Assembly (NCBI GenBank): GCA_001724265.1
Contig: MEDY01000176.1
Span: forward strand, 1 to 56,471
Length of the DNA stretch: 56,471 bases
Reading direction: 5' to 3'
Source of the DNA: Rhizaria sp. SCN 62-66
Lineage: Eukaryota; Rhizaria, unplaced
Below, piece by piece: positions 23,554 to 33,255 of this stretch (its first letter is position 1; every line of letters begins with the position of its first letter). The position numbers were made by a program, and so were the translations under genes. The notes under the pieces are model-generated. The model did not search any database and was not told the origin of the DNA. It saw nothing but the letters and a program-made list of their open reading frames with translations.

Positions 23554-26500
23554 GCTTGGCGGCGTAGGTCTTGAACATGGCGCCCAGCAGCGAGGGGTCC
23601 GCCTTCCACGCCGCGTTCTCGAACGTGTTAGGGTCCAGGTCGATCTGGCCCTCGGTCACGTCGGGCGCCCAGAAGCGCAGCAGCAAGCCCGTGACGAGCT
23701 GCGAGAAGCCGAGCGCGATGGCGACGAGCCACATGGACCAGGGCTGCGGCGTTGTCTGCGCGAAAGAGCCCAGGAGCTCGACCATGATGGCCTGGCAGCC
23801 GCAGGAGATGATGAAGATGGACACGAACCAGGCGTTGTCGAGGATGCCGACGAAGACGTTGATTTCATCGTTGCACTTGCGCGAGTTGATCTCGTTAAAG
23901 AGCTGGAGCCAGACGAAGGTGTTGAAGAGGAAGGTGTAGTGCATGCCCTCGTTGGTGTAGTGGCGCATCACGCCCGCGTCGTCGAGCGCCCAATACTTGG
24001 TGTGCTCGGGGAACCAGTTCTCGCCGTTAAAGAGCAGCGTGAGCAGAATGACCAACTGGAACAGCGCCTGGCCGACGATGTTGCGCCACATGATGCGCGA
24101 CACAAGCGGCGAGTCGGGTCGGTACGGCCGCCGCAGCAGCAGCGTCGGCTTGGGGATCTCGGTGCCGATGGCGAGCGCGCCCATGGTGTCCATGACGAGG
24201 TTGACCCACAGCAGCTGGATCGGCTTCAGCGGCTCCTTGCCCAGTCCGATGGCGCCGATGAGCGCGATGACCAGCGCGCAGAAGTTGACCGAGCACTGGA
24301 ACTGGAGGAACTTGCGGATGTTGTCGAACACGGAGCGGCCCCACATGACTGACTTGACAATCGAGGAAAAGTTGTCGTCGAGAATAATGATGTCGGCGGC
24401 GGCCTTAGCGACGTCCGTGCCGGCTATGTTCATCGCCAGACCGACGTCGGCGGCCTTGAGCGCGGGGCCGTCGTTGGAGCCGTCGCCGGTGACGCCGACG
24501 ACCTCGCCGTGCTCGCGGAGAAACTTTACGAGCTCGAGCTTATCTTCGGGCTGGCAGCGGGCCATAACGCGCAGGTTCTTGACCAACTCCACGAACTCGG
24601 GGAGGTCCTCGCCCGTGCGCGCCTTGTTGGCCTCGTTTTGCTCCAGCCGCTGGCGGAACTGAACGCCCTCAAGCGCGACCTGCCGCGGGTGGCTGATGAT
24701 GCCGCAGTCCTTGGCGATGAAGCGCGCCGTGTCGAGGTTGTCACCAGTGACCATGCGGACGACGAGGCCGGCCTGCTGCACTGTCATGACGGCGTCGCGC
24801 GTCTCAAGCCGCAGCGGGTCCTTGATGCCGACGAGCCCGATGAGCGTCCACGGCAGCCCGTCGTCGACAGGGTCCGCAAGCTGCCCGTCCTTGAGCTCCA
24901 GCGGCACGTCGTCGACGTAGGCGAAGGCGATGCAGCGCAGACCAACGCGGGCCATATTCTCCATGTGCTTCATGGGGTGCTGATCCACAAGCACCAGCTC
25001 GTCGGCCATCACACCCTCGGGCCGGTGCGCGGGGTCTGTGCAGCACACCGGCAGCCCAGAGTCCTTGCGGCCCAGCAGCGCCCAGCGGTTGCACTGCTCG
25101 CCCGAGAGCGAGAACTGGCACGTGCCCGCCACGCCGGGGCCCGGCTTCTGCTGGAGGTCGAGCCCGCCGCCGCCGGGGATGGCGCACACGTTGCCCTCGG
25201 CGTCGAGCATGCTCGTGCACTTGGCGATCACGCGGTCCGCGGCGCCCTTGTAGTAGCGCCGGCCGATGGGCGGCAGCGACTCGACCGAGGTCGCGCCGTC
25301 GGCGATGACCACGCTCGAGTACTTCTTGGCCGAGGAGAACGGGTAGAACTTGATCGTGCGCATGCGGTTGTCGACGCGCAGCTGCATAATGTTGCGCGGC
25401 TTGCGGTTCTTGCCCTCGGGCTGCGGCACGCTAGGGTCGTGGTAGCGCGACAGCCACGACAGCAGCGCGGCCTCGGTGGCGCCGCCGTCGCCCTCCCAGC
25501 GCCAGTCCTCGGGGGGCGCGTCGAACTTCATGTTCTCAGGGGCCACGCGGCGGTCAGAATTGAGAACGATGCCCTCGACGAGGAGGTTATGCAGTGCGGG
25601 CGAGACCTCGGCGCGGCGCGGCTGGCGGGCGAAGTACTCGCCGCCCACGAAGGTCTGCACCACGGTCATCTTGTTCTGCGTCAGGGTGCCCGTTTTGTCG
25701 GAGCAAATGGTGGTGGCGTTGCCCATGGTCTCGCAGGCCGACATGACCTTGACGAGGTTCTGATCCTGGCGCATGCGGTTCATCGAATAGGCCATCGACA
25801 CAGTGACGGCGAGCGGCAGGCCCTCGGGGACGGCGACGATTACGATGGTGATGCAGATGATGAAGATGTCGATGATGCGGACCCACTCGGAGCTGTAGTC
25901 GGGCTTCTCGGCGAAAAATTTAATCAGCAGCGCGATGAGGGCCGCGGAACCGCACGTGAAGCCGATGTACGCAGCCAGCTTGGCCACCTCGGCCAGACGC
26001 ATCTGCAGCTTCGTGAAGGCCTGCGAGGACGACAGCGAGAGCATGATCTTGCCCTTGGCGGAGTTGACGCCCGTGGCCGTGACAAGCATGGAGCACGAGC
26101 CCTCGACGAGCTCGGTGCCGGCCGAGAGGAAAGGGTCGCTGGTGAGGTTCTTGACCTTCTCGTCCGACTCGCCTGTGATGGAGCTCTCGTTGACGCGCAC
26201 GGTCGTTTGGTCTGCGATAACGCCGTCGGCGGGGATCATGGAGCCCGGGTTGAGGAACACGAGGTCGCCGACGAGCAGGAGGTCCTGGTCCATCGAGATC
26301 TGCTTGCCGCCGCGCACGACAGAGACGGAGGAGCCCTTGAGCGAGGCCACCAGGTCGCGGTATGAGGTCTCCTGCTTGTGGTTGTTGTAGGCGGCAACGA
26401 GCACGACGACGGCGACGCAGATCAGAATCGCGAGGCCCTCGATCCAGCCCGTGGACGGGTGCTGGTAGGAGCCAGCGGCGATGGAGATGATGCCGGCCAC

Positions 26501-27123
26501 CACGAGCACCTGCAGCATGGGGTCCTGGAAGTTCTCCAGCATGTGCACGTAGAACGGGCGCACGTGCGGCAGCGGGTACTCGTTGCTGAGGTAGAGCCCG
26601 CGGCGCTTGGCGTACTCGGTGTCGCGCTCGTCGTCGCGCAGCCCGCCCTGCGTGTCGGTGCGGAGCGCGTAGGCGAGGCCGTGCAGGCCGCCCATCTCGA
26701 TGAAGATCGGCGTGTGGTGCTGCATGTGCTCCAGGGTGCGCACATCGTACAAGAACTTGTGCTTGCTACACGTGCAAAATGGCACGGTTGCGGGGTGAAA
26801 GGAGAGCGAGTCGCGTTGTTGTTGCGATGAGTAGAAGTGAAGCAAAGACGGAAAATGATGGCCAAGGGATCGTTTTAAAAGAGCGCGGTATAGATCATAC
26901 CCAATCACAAAAGAGGTATAGAGTCGATGGCAAGACAGAGAAGCCGGTGGGAATATCAAACAATGCTGTTAAAACGGGTTCAAGAAGAGGTAAATAAGGC
27001 CGAAGGGGGCCGGAGTGCGAGGGCACGAAGCAAGGTTTTGCACATGTGAAGCACGTACCCGATAGGCTTTAGGTCTAACTTCCGCTCATTTTGACGGTGG
27101 GAAAACGAGTGGATGCTACTCAT
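22952..27123 (-). CDS. PMCA: Plasma-membrane-type Ca2+-transporting P-type ATPase (P2B)
   Basis: Pumps Ca2+ out of the cytosol with ATP. Exons on the minus strand are 27123-27059 and 26765-22952, about 1,292 residues. Visible in order: an N-terminal segment with MGGLHGLAYALRTD, typical of the PMCA/ACA family; M1-M2 helices; the actuator loop TGES; the M4 motif VAVPEGLPLAV; the phosphorylation site CSDKTGTLTQNK (Asp ~378); MVTGDN; TGDGSNDGPALKAADVG; and M5-M10 including WVNLVMDTMGALA. The NLVMDT sequence in M6 and the N-terminal block favour P2B over SERCA. After M10 the tail is Asp-, Ala- and Gly-rich with an 11-Asp run; no calmodulin site could be pinned down. The start is chosen because exon 1 (MSSIHSFSHRQNERK) has matching phase 2, and the junction GG|C leads into homologous KHKFLYDV. 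Ends in UAA. Confidence 0.93.
23519..23551 (-). repeat. (GAC)11 microsatellite encoding poly-Asp in PMCA
   Basis: Uninterrupted GTC on the plus strand, read as 11 Asp codons in the cytosolic C-terminal tail of the Ca2+ pump. Confidence 0.9.
26766..27058 (-). other. PMCA intron 1
   Basis: 293 nt, phase 2. Donor CGG|GTACGT at 27058, acceptor CACGTGTAG|C at 26766. Reading straight through the upstream sequence would add a leader unlike any PMCA N-terminus, so splicing is preferred. Confidence 0.7.
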
Positions 27124-27785
27124 GCACTTGCCTTTCCAGTAAGTCTGTCAAGCAAGATCGAGGCAATGTGGCAAGAAAGTGGGGGTGTGAGCAGGGAGGA
27201 CAGGAGAGAGGCGAAAGTGGGAGGCAACGAAGGCGCCTGTGCGATGCCTTAGGGATGGACGCTGACTTTAAGCATGCATTTTGGTTGGCAAACAAAGTCC
27301 TATCAAAGTCTTAGTAATAGATGATACACGCTCGCTCATGAAGTATCTCTAGCAACAAACAGGTAATCGCGGATGATGATATGACCAGAGTATTCCCGTT
27401 CGCCCGTAGGCCATCCCTTTGCTCGAGTGAGCGAGGAGGGCCCAGCCTCGTCGACTGTCTTTTCCCGAGCGGTTCGCAAAAATTGGTGGGAAGAGCAAGT
27501 GAAGGAATCTTGTTTCTCCAGTTTTCGCCATAAAGCTATCGTCGATTAGATTGCAGACTTATTTCCGCCTATCACATCTTTAGTTTAGTTTTACATTTAT
27601 TTTTAGCTTTCTCTTGTAGACAATCCACCTGCTCATCAACACCAATTGTTTCGCTATCCGTTACACTGTCATTGCTTTTCTTCATCGATCTCGTACAAAA
27701 CGCAGTCCCAGAGCAGCTTAACAACAACATCGACATTTAAGACCTTACCGGAGCACAGAACTTGCGTAAATCTGTAAACACGTTG
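27124..27785. other. Divergent intergenic region between PMCA and RSPH14
   Basis: Should hold the promoters of both genes, which point away from each other. AT-rich stretches (about 27545-27620) lie nearer RSPH14. No gene or named element seen. Confidence 0.5.
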
Positions 27786-29225
27786 ATGTCTTACTCTGCT
27801 AGTACCTTGTCGTCGTCCTCAGCGGCCGGCAGCGGCACCCGCCAGCTGCCTGTGCGCGGTGTCACCGACGCCGCCATCGACACGTGCAACATCATGACGT
27901 GGCACACCGTCAACCCACAGCCGCCTGCGATCCCGCCGAACGTGCTCCCACCGTCCTTTGAGCTGGTTGAGTTCGGCGAGCTCGCTGTGGCGCTGCAGGG
28001 CAGCTCGACGGCGCTCAAGCTCCAGGCCCTGGCGCGGCTGATGTCGCTGTTGCAGCACCCCACGACGCTGCCGCGTCTCATTGCCAACGCGCAGAAGGTC
28101 TTTTCCGAGGGCGCCGCTACGGGTACCGTTGACGAGGACACGCTCAAGGCCTCGCTGGCGGACCGTCTGATTGCGGCCGGCCCCGACGGTGCGGCCCCAG
28201 CGTCGGGCCACCTGCCTGTGCGGCACAGTGGGCCGCACTACGCGGGCGACCTCTTCCAGGACGTCGTCGACACGCTCGAGGACGCCAGCGCGGACTGCCG
28301 CGCGCGCGCCGCTGCCGTGCTGCGAGTCGCCACCGCCGCGCCGCTAGGCCTCGAGTTCGCGGTCAAAGTGGACATCTTCCCCCGGCTGATGAAGCTGTCC
28401 GAGGACCCGTCCGCGGACTGCCGCGCGGGCCTCTACGCAGTGCTGCTGAACCTCACCAAGGCGCCCAACAGCACCGCACTCGACCGCATGCTCAAGCGCG
28501 GCCTCATCGCCACGCTCGTGACGGCGGCGGGGGCCGAGACCGCGCCCGCGGTCACGGAGGCGCTCCTGGCCGTGCTCGCCTCCGCGGTGCGGCGGTCGAC
28601 CGCGCTCGCGGCCCCTGTGCCCGCCGCCGCAGCGCCAGGCGCGGCCCCCGCGGCGCGCGGCGCGACGGAGCTCTCCGCGGAGGCCGAGACCGCGCTGGCC
28701 CTGGCAGTCTCGCTGCTGTCCTCATCGGATGACGCGGGGGTCTGGGCGGGCGCGGCGCGCGTCATCGCCGCCGCCGCGCTCGCGGCCAAGGGGCAGAACC
28801 ACGCCGTGGCGCTGGGCGCGGCCCCGCTGCTGTGCGCGGCGCTGGCGAGCGCGGTGCCGGCCGTGCGCGAGGCCGCCGCAGGGGCGCTCATGCAGGTGAC
28901 CGTGAGCCGGAGCGGCAAGGTCGCCGTCACATAGTGCGGCGGCGTCGCAGCGCTCTGGGCGGTCGTCACCGGCGTCCAGCAGCAGCAGCAGGGGGCGAGC
29001 GGCGCCTAGGGCGCGGCTGCGGTGGGCCAGGAGGCCGGTGTGACGGTGGCGCACGCGCTGGGGGCGTTGACCAACACGGCGGAGCTTCCGGCCAGCAAGG
29101 AGTGCGGCGTCATCACGGCGCCGGAGACGGCCGAGTTCCTCCGCAGGCTCATCGCCAGCACTAAGAGGGAGCTGGTGAAGCGCGCCGCCAAGAACGCGCT
29201 TGCGCAGTTTCTCTGGACGCCTTGA
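27786..29225 (+). CDS. RSPH14: Radial spoke head 14 homologue (RTDR1-like armadillo protein) with two in-frame UAG codons
   Basis: Single exon, 479 residues if UAG is sense, ending in UGA at 29223. An alpha-helical armadillo-type solenoid expected in axonemal radial spokes. Segments that match the RSPH14 pattern: an N-terminal block with PPSFELVEFGELAVAL; VDIFPRLMKLSEDPSADCRA followed by GLYAVLLNLTKAP; VREAAAGALMQVTVSRSGK; and the very end, RAAKNALAQFLWTP, comparable to the QRAARIAISVIEFKP end of the vertebrate protein as I recall it. The two UAGs are at residues 383 and 408. The second half of an armadillo unit and the family C-terminus lie beyond them in the same frame, so the gene is intact only if UAG is decoded. 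A QQQQQ-containing linker sits between them. Start is the first ATG; an in-frame TTG lies 24 nt upstream. The length exceeds the vertebrate protein because of an Ala-rich insert around 28600-28680. Paralogous armadillo proteins are the alternative. Confidence 0.75.
28932..28934 (+). other. In-frame UAG read as sense (RSPH14, site 1)
   Basis: Context ACA-UAG-TGC. It falls in the loop between an armadillo helix (GALMQVTVSRSGKVAVT) and the next (CGGVAALW). The aligned residue in recalled human RSPH14 (EGKYAALEAQAIG) is Glu, a polar position that fits Gln better than Leu. Confidence 0.85.
29007..29009 (+). other. In-frame UAG read as sense (RSPH14, site 2)
   Basis: Context GCC-UAG-GGC, in a Gln/Ala/Gly-rich linker (QQQQQGASGA before, GAAAVGQEAG after). 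The frame continues to the RSPH14-like C-terminus. Confidence 0.85.
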
Positions 29226-29749
29226 TGGGCGAGGTGTAAGAGCAAATATGAGCAAAGTGAGGTCTTTGCAGTTCAGGTGGAGTTTACTTAGATTCGGATA
29301 TCAGGGCCTGTATATTCACATTTTTCTGAATAAACACAATGTATAGTTTTGAATCAAGTTGAAGAGTTAATTATTAAGTCATCATTCAGAAACAAGCATG
29401 TATATGTTGTTTGATAGACGTGGATTAATTTCGTCCACAAACGCAGATTCTGAACTGACCTTCTCGAAGACTCTGGAGGAGTCGGGAAGAATAACGGCAC
29501 TTTGCGTGCTCCAGCGTGCACATCATAACTTTTATTAAAAACGAAAGCAAACACCAGTAATCGTCCAATATTGAGCCAACTAATAATTTACTCACAACGG
29601 ATTCTTCTCGACTATTTTTTCCCACGCAGTTACCCCCAAACACACAACACACACGTCAACTGATCTTGTCTGTCTTGTCTTGCTCACAACTCAGAGCCTT
29701 CTTGCTTCTGCCTACGCACACCCAGCACACACTCACAACACACAACACA
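29226..29749. other. Intergenic region RSPH14 to HSPBP1
   Basis: AT-rich, 524 nt. An AATAAA lies at about 29328, a possible poly(A) signal for RSPH14. A CA-rich leader (about 29690-29749) precedes the HSPBP1 ATG. No gene seen. Confidence 0.5.
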
Positions 29750-31306
29750 ATGTCCAAGGATAACATTGACCACACGATCCCCGTCGACTGGCCCGGGCTG
29801 CTGGCCTGGTCCATGAAGTACCACGACGACACCCGCACCTCCGAGGCCGTGCAGGCCATGTCTGCGGCCGACATGGAGTTCCTCACCTCGGCCATGGATG
29901 CCGTCATCATGGACCAGACGCAGCGCCTCAAGACGCTCATCGAGGTCCTGCGCCTGCCCGAGGACGGCGCGCGTCTGCACGAGCTCGTCACGCGCCACAA
30001 GAACGCGCTCCGCGCGCTCGACGACAAGAAGAACCTGCTCTCGGTGCTCGACGTGCGCCAGGCCAAGGCCGCGCGCGCGGACGAGCCCGCGGACGACACG
30101 ATCGCCGTTCCCGCGGACGCGGCGCCCGCTACGGCGGAGCAGCTGGTCGCGCTCGAGGCCCGCGTCGCGCGCGAGAAGGCCGAGGCGCTCGAGGAGGCCG
30201 AGGAGATCTGCTGGAAGGTCGACCGCGCCAACGGCTTCGTCGCGCTTAAGGGCCTGGGCCCGCTCGAGGCCTGCCTCAAGTCGGCGCACGCCCCCGTGCG
30301 CGCGCTTGCGGCGAAGCTCGTCGCGACGCTCGTGCAGAACAACGTCAAGGCGCAGACTGCGGTCTGCGAGACCAACATCCTGCAGTCGCTGCTCGCGCTG
30401 CTGGCCTTCGAGGACGAGACGGCCGTGGCTAAGCAGTTCGCGCTCAAGTGGATCACCAAGTTCTTCACCATCGACCTCTCCCCTGTGCTGGCGCCGCGCA
30501 CGCTCGAGGGCTACCAGGTCGTGCGCGCGGCCCTCTACGCGCTGTCCTGCCTGCTGTCGAACCACACACAGGCGCAGGCGCTCTTCCTCAGCAACTCCGG
30601 CCTGCCCCACCTCTTCCGCCTCCTCGCCGCCGCGCCGCACGCCGCCGAGCTCCCCCCCGCCTCGTCCGCTGGCAGTGACAGTGACGAGAGTGCGCGCGTG
30701 CGCAACTGCGCTGTGGTGATGCGCCGCCGCGCCGCCGCGCTGCTGGCCGAGCTCGCCGGCAGCGACGTCAAGCTGGGCCGCTCCACGGCCGAGAACATTC
30801 AGCGCTTCTGCGTGCGCCAGGCCGCCGAGCGCGCCGGCAAGGACGCCGACGCCGCGGCCGTGACCGACGCAGACACGCTCGCCGCCGTCTCCGCCTCCGC
30901 AGACGCCGAGGCTCGTGCTCTCGCGCAGGTGACGACCGCACTCGTCGAGGTCGAGAGCACCGAGGACGCCGCCAACGCGGCCGAGCCAGGCGCGGGCGCG
31001 AAGGCCGCGCACGCGGCGTGGGGCGGCGGCTACCAGGAGGGCAGCGACGCGTCGGGCTCGGTCCGCGTCGGCGTCGTGGTCGCCGAGGTCGCGTTGCTCA
31101 CGGTCACCGCCGCCGACTGGGCGCCCTTGGCCGCGGCGGGTGACCGCGAGACGCTCAAGGAGCTGCGCCGCGTCGTCGCCGCCGTCGGCAAGGCGGGCGG
31201 CGCGGGCGACGGCGGCCGCTACGACGCATTCGCGCGTGGGATTGCTGGCGAGCTCTTCCACGGAGACGCCGCCGCCGGCGAGGACGAGGAGGAGCACAGC
31301 GCGTAA
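29750..31306 (+). CDS. HSPBP1: HSPBP1/Fes1-type Hsp70 nucleotide-exchange factor
   Basis: Armadillo-fold co-chaperone that releases ADP from cytosolic Hsp70. 518 residues, single exon. The N-terminal block WPGLLAWSMKYHDD and the following AADMEFLTSAMDAVIMD match the Fes1/HSPBP1 start (LLKWSI-like, then a helix preceding the armadillo repeats). The armadillo core includes VRALAAKLVATLVQNN (about residue 185) and ALYALSCLLSNHTQAQALF (about 261-279), the most conserved part of the family. It is longer than the usual 290-360 residues because of a charged linker (about 105-150) and an Ala/Asp-rich C-terminal extension beyond about residue 380. The ATG has a good context after a CA-rich leader. Ends in UAA. 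Confidence 0.85.
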   Translation: MSKDNIDHTIPVDWPGLLAWSMKYHDDTRTSEAVQAMSAADMEFLTSAMDAVIMDQTQRLKTLIEVLRLPEDGARLHELVTRHKNALRALDDKKNLLSVLDVRQAKAARADEPADDTIAVPADAAPATAEQLVALEARVAREKAEALEEAEEICWKVDRANGFVALKGLGPLEACLKSAHAPVRALAAKLVATLVQNNVKAQTAVCETNILQSLLALLAFEDETAVAKQFALKWITKFFTIDLSPVLAPRTLEGYQVVRAALYALSCLLSNHTQAQALFLSNSGLPHLFRLLAAAPHAAELPPASSAGSDSDESARVRNCAVVMRRRAAALLAELAGSDVKLGRSTAENIQRFCVRQAAERAGKDADAAAVTDADTLAAVSASADAEARALAQVTTALVEVESTEDAANAAEPGAGAKAAHAAWGGGYQEGSDASGSVRVGVVVAEVALLTVTAADWAPLAAAGDRETLKELRRVVAAVGKAGGAGDGGRYDAFARGIAGELFHGDAAAGEDEEEHSA

Positions 31307-31877
31307 AGTGCAAAGAGCGTTAAGTGCGAACAAAGATTATTTTAATGTAGCTTAGTATGTTAAAGATATTGTTTATTATTATGAACGTATTATTATCAGT
31401 ATGAGTGTATGAGTGTTGAAGTTACAGTAGCAATGAAAGAGAAGCACGCAGCAGGCCTAATGTGTGTCGTGTAAGTTGTGAAGTGCCACCCTTGCTGAGT
31501 GGCAACGATTGTTACAGTAGTTAAATTTTAATGGTTAGTAATACAAAACGTGAATATGAAACAACATACAATTTTGGTGTGATAACTAGTCCGCTTATGA
31601 ATGATATTGGGTGCTAACTCATATTAAAGCTTAAGCTGACTGTATATGAAGAGGATATGTAACTGGAAATTAGACGATATTACGACTTTGCAATGGCCAA
31701 CTCACCCCACCCAGATCGTGCCCGCATATGTTTGCGCCGCGATTACACCATCACCCATCGTTACTTACAAAACCAACATCATGAATGTGATGAAAGGTCG
31801 GAGGAGGTTGTCATGATGCACATGTGAGCCCATCTCGAGTTCATCTTATGCACCGACGCAGTAAATGATGTATAAGC
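31307..31877. other. Convergent intergenic region HSPBP1 / PEX4
   Basis: 571 nt of AT-rich sequence holding both 3' ends. No gene, tRNA or repeat recognised. Confidence 0.5.
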
Positions 31878-32579
31878 TCACGTCATCGGAGTCACCACAG
31901 TCGTACCAGCATTCGCTTTGCTTGCGTTAGCATCTGCACCCGTCTCATCATCCTCCTTGAACGTTTTTTTGCCCCCACTGTTGTCGTCGTCACCGTCGTC
32001 GTCATCATCGTCGCCGTCGCCATCTCCGGGCACTGGCAGGAGGATGGCGTAGTCGATGGCGAACATCTTGGCCATGGCCCAGTACCCGCGCACGTCCCCA
32101 CTCCGCAGCACAGTGCCCGCCTCCAGGTTGAGTGGCGAGTCCGCCTGTGGGGAGCCCAGCAGGACGCCCACGGCGCGGCACACGGCCTCGAGCGTCCACG
32201 AGGCGACCCAGGAGGACTTGAGCACGTCGAGGCAGATCTCGCCCGTGCGCAGGTCCACGTTCGGGTGATAAAGCGGCGTGACAAACGCCACGGCAGGCGG
32301 CGCGTGCGGGTATCCGGGCGGCACCGTGATGGCCAGCTCCCAGCGCGCGGCCTCGAAGGGCGTGTCGTGCGGGCCAGACACCAGCGCCGTCCACGAGAAC
32401 AACGAGGCGGAACGGGGAAAAAGCATGATGCCCTCGCGCGGGTGGCGCGCCGCGAGCGCGGGCGGCAGCGGAGTCGAGTAGGGCAGCGCCTGGCAGAGCG
32501 CGTGCAGCGAGGCCGAGGCAGGGGAGACGCGCTGGATGTCGCGCCACTCCTTCGTCAAACGGTTCGTCGCAAGACTCAT
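31878..32579 (-). CDS. PEX4: Peroxisomal ubiquitin-conjugating enzyme E2, PEX4
   Basis: Monoubiquitinates the import receptor PEX5 at the peroxisome so that it can be recycled. 233 residues, single exon, ends in UGA. The UBC fold is complete: RLTKEWRDI at the N-terminus; FSWTALVSGPHDTPFE; PPGYPHAPP; HPN at 105-107; catalytic Cys116 in TGEICLDVL. SSWVASWTLEAVCRAV and SPLNLEAGTVLRSGD follow. The LDxLK-xxW-xxxWTL block and SPLN-LLRSGD ending are hallmarks of PEX4 rather than of other E2s. After residue ~185 comes an Asp-rich acidic tail followed by a Lys/Glu segment, not part of the usual fold. It implies functional peroxisomes with PEX5 recycling. PEX22, its usual anchor, is not in the window. 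Confidence 0.88.
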   Translation of the reverse strand: MSLATNRLTKEWRDIQRVSPASASLHALCQALPYSTPLPPALAARHPREGIMLFPRSASLFSWTALVSGPHDTPFEAARWELAITVPPGYPHAPPAVAFVTPLYHPNVDLRTGEICLDVLKSSWVASWTLEAVCRAVGVLLGSPQADSPLNLEAGTVLRSGDVRGYWAMAKMFAIDYAILLPVPGDGDGDDDDDDGDDDNSGGKKTFKEDDETGADANASKANAGTTVVTPMT

Positions 32580-33255
32580 CGGCGGCGTCGTGGTATTGCA
32601 GACCGCGGTGGCTGTGTGGAGTCACGTGTGGTGGTGTCTGCAATAGTTTGGCGAGGCCGTGGGTGTTACAGCTGTTGTGTTGCTGCGGTTTGGCGGAGCT
32701 GAGAGCAGAGAGGAAGGGAACTGGGAGTGATGTGAGTGATGTGACTTGCTGACAGGGCAACGCGTACGCAGAGGTAATTGACAAATTAGAGCGTACAATT
32801 TTGCAACCGAATACAAGACAATCTTAAATATCAGAATGCATGCCGAATATCTTAGTTTACGACTATGGATCGAGATACGGCTGCTTCAAAAATGTAACCA
32901 CAAACCAGATCTTTGGGGCAATACGACTAAAAGGATTACTTCTGTAGGCTGGCAGCCGTTGGGCTCTGACTGCCCCGCTCGAGATTGACCGCAATTTCAA
33001 ATCTTCCAACAGGTCACACAGGAACATAATGACCGTCCACTGGTCTCTAGATTGAATATATGTTTAGTTAGGAACGCGTGTATTTATATATTGAGGTTTT
33101 ATTTTCATGAGATCTTTGCATGTTGCCCTGCATACGACTCTCAGTTCTCTAACGGGTCGAAAATCCCTCTCGCCATCTCTCGCCTCCTAACAGACCTTCC
33201 TGCCTTTCCGTTCGATCTCTGTCGTTTCCCCACCTTTTCCTTTTCTAGAGTCACG
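32580..33255. other. Divergent intergenic region PEX4 / NCAPH2
   Basis: 676 nt, presumed bidirectional promoter region. The part next to NCAPH2 (33170-33250) is pyrimidine-rich. No gene seen. Confidence 0.5.

Noticed and set aside
26766-26959. N-terminal leader of PMCA read straight through from 26959
   Set aside because: The peptide is pyrimidine-tract-like and unrelated to PMCA. A phase-matched exon at 27059-27123 and a good acceptor explain the start better.
2906-29009. Programmed stop-codon readthrough or pseudogenes to explain the in-frame UAGs
   Set aside because: The five contexts share no readthrough signal, no frameshift or UAA/UGA lesion accompanies them, and no gene in the window uses UAG as its stop.
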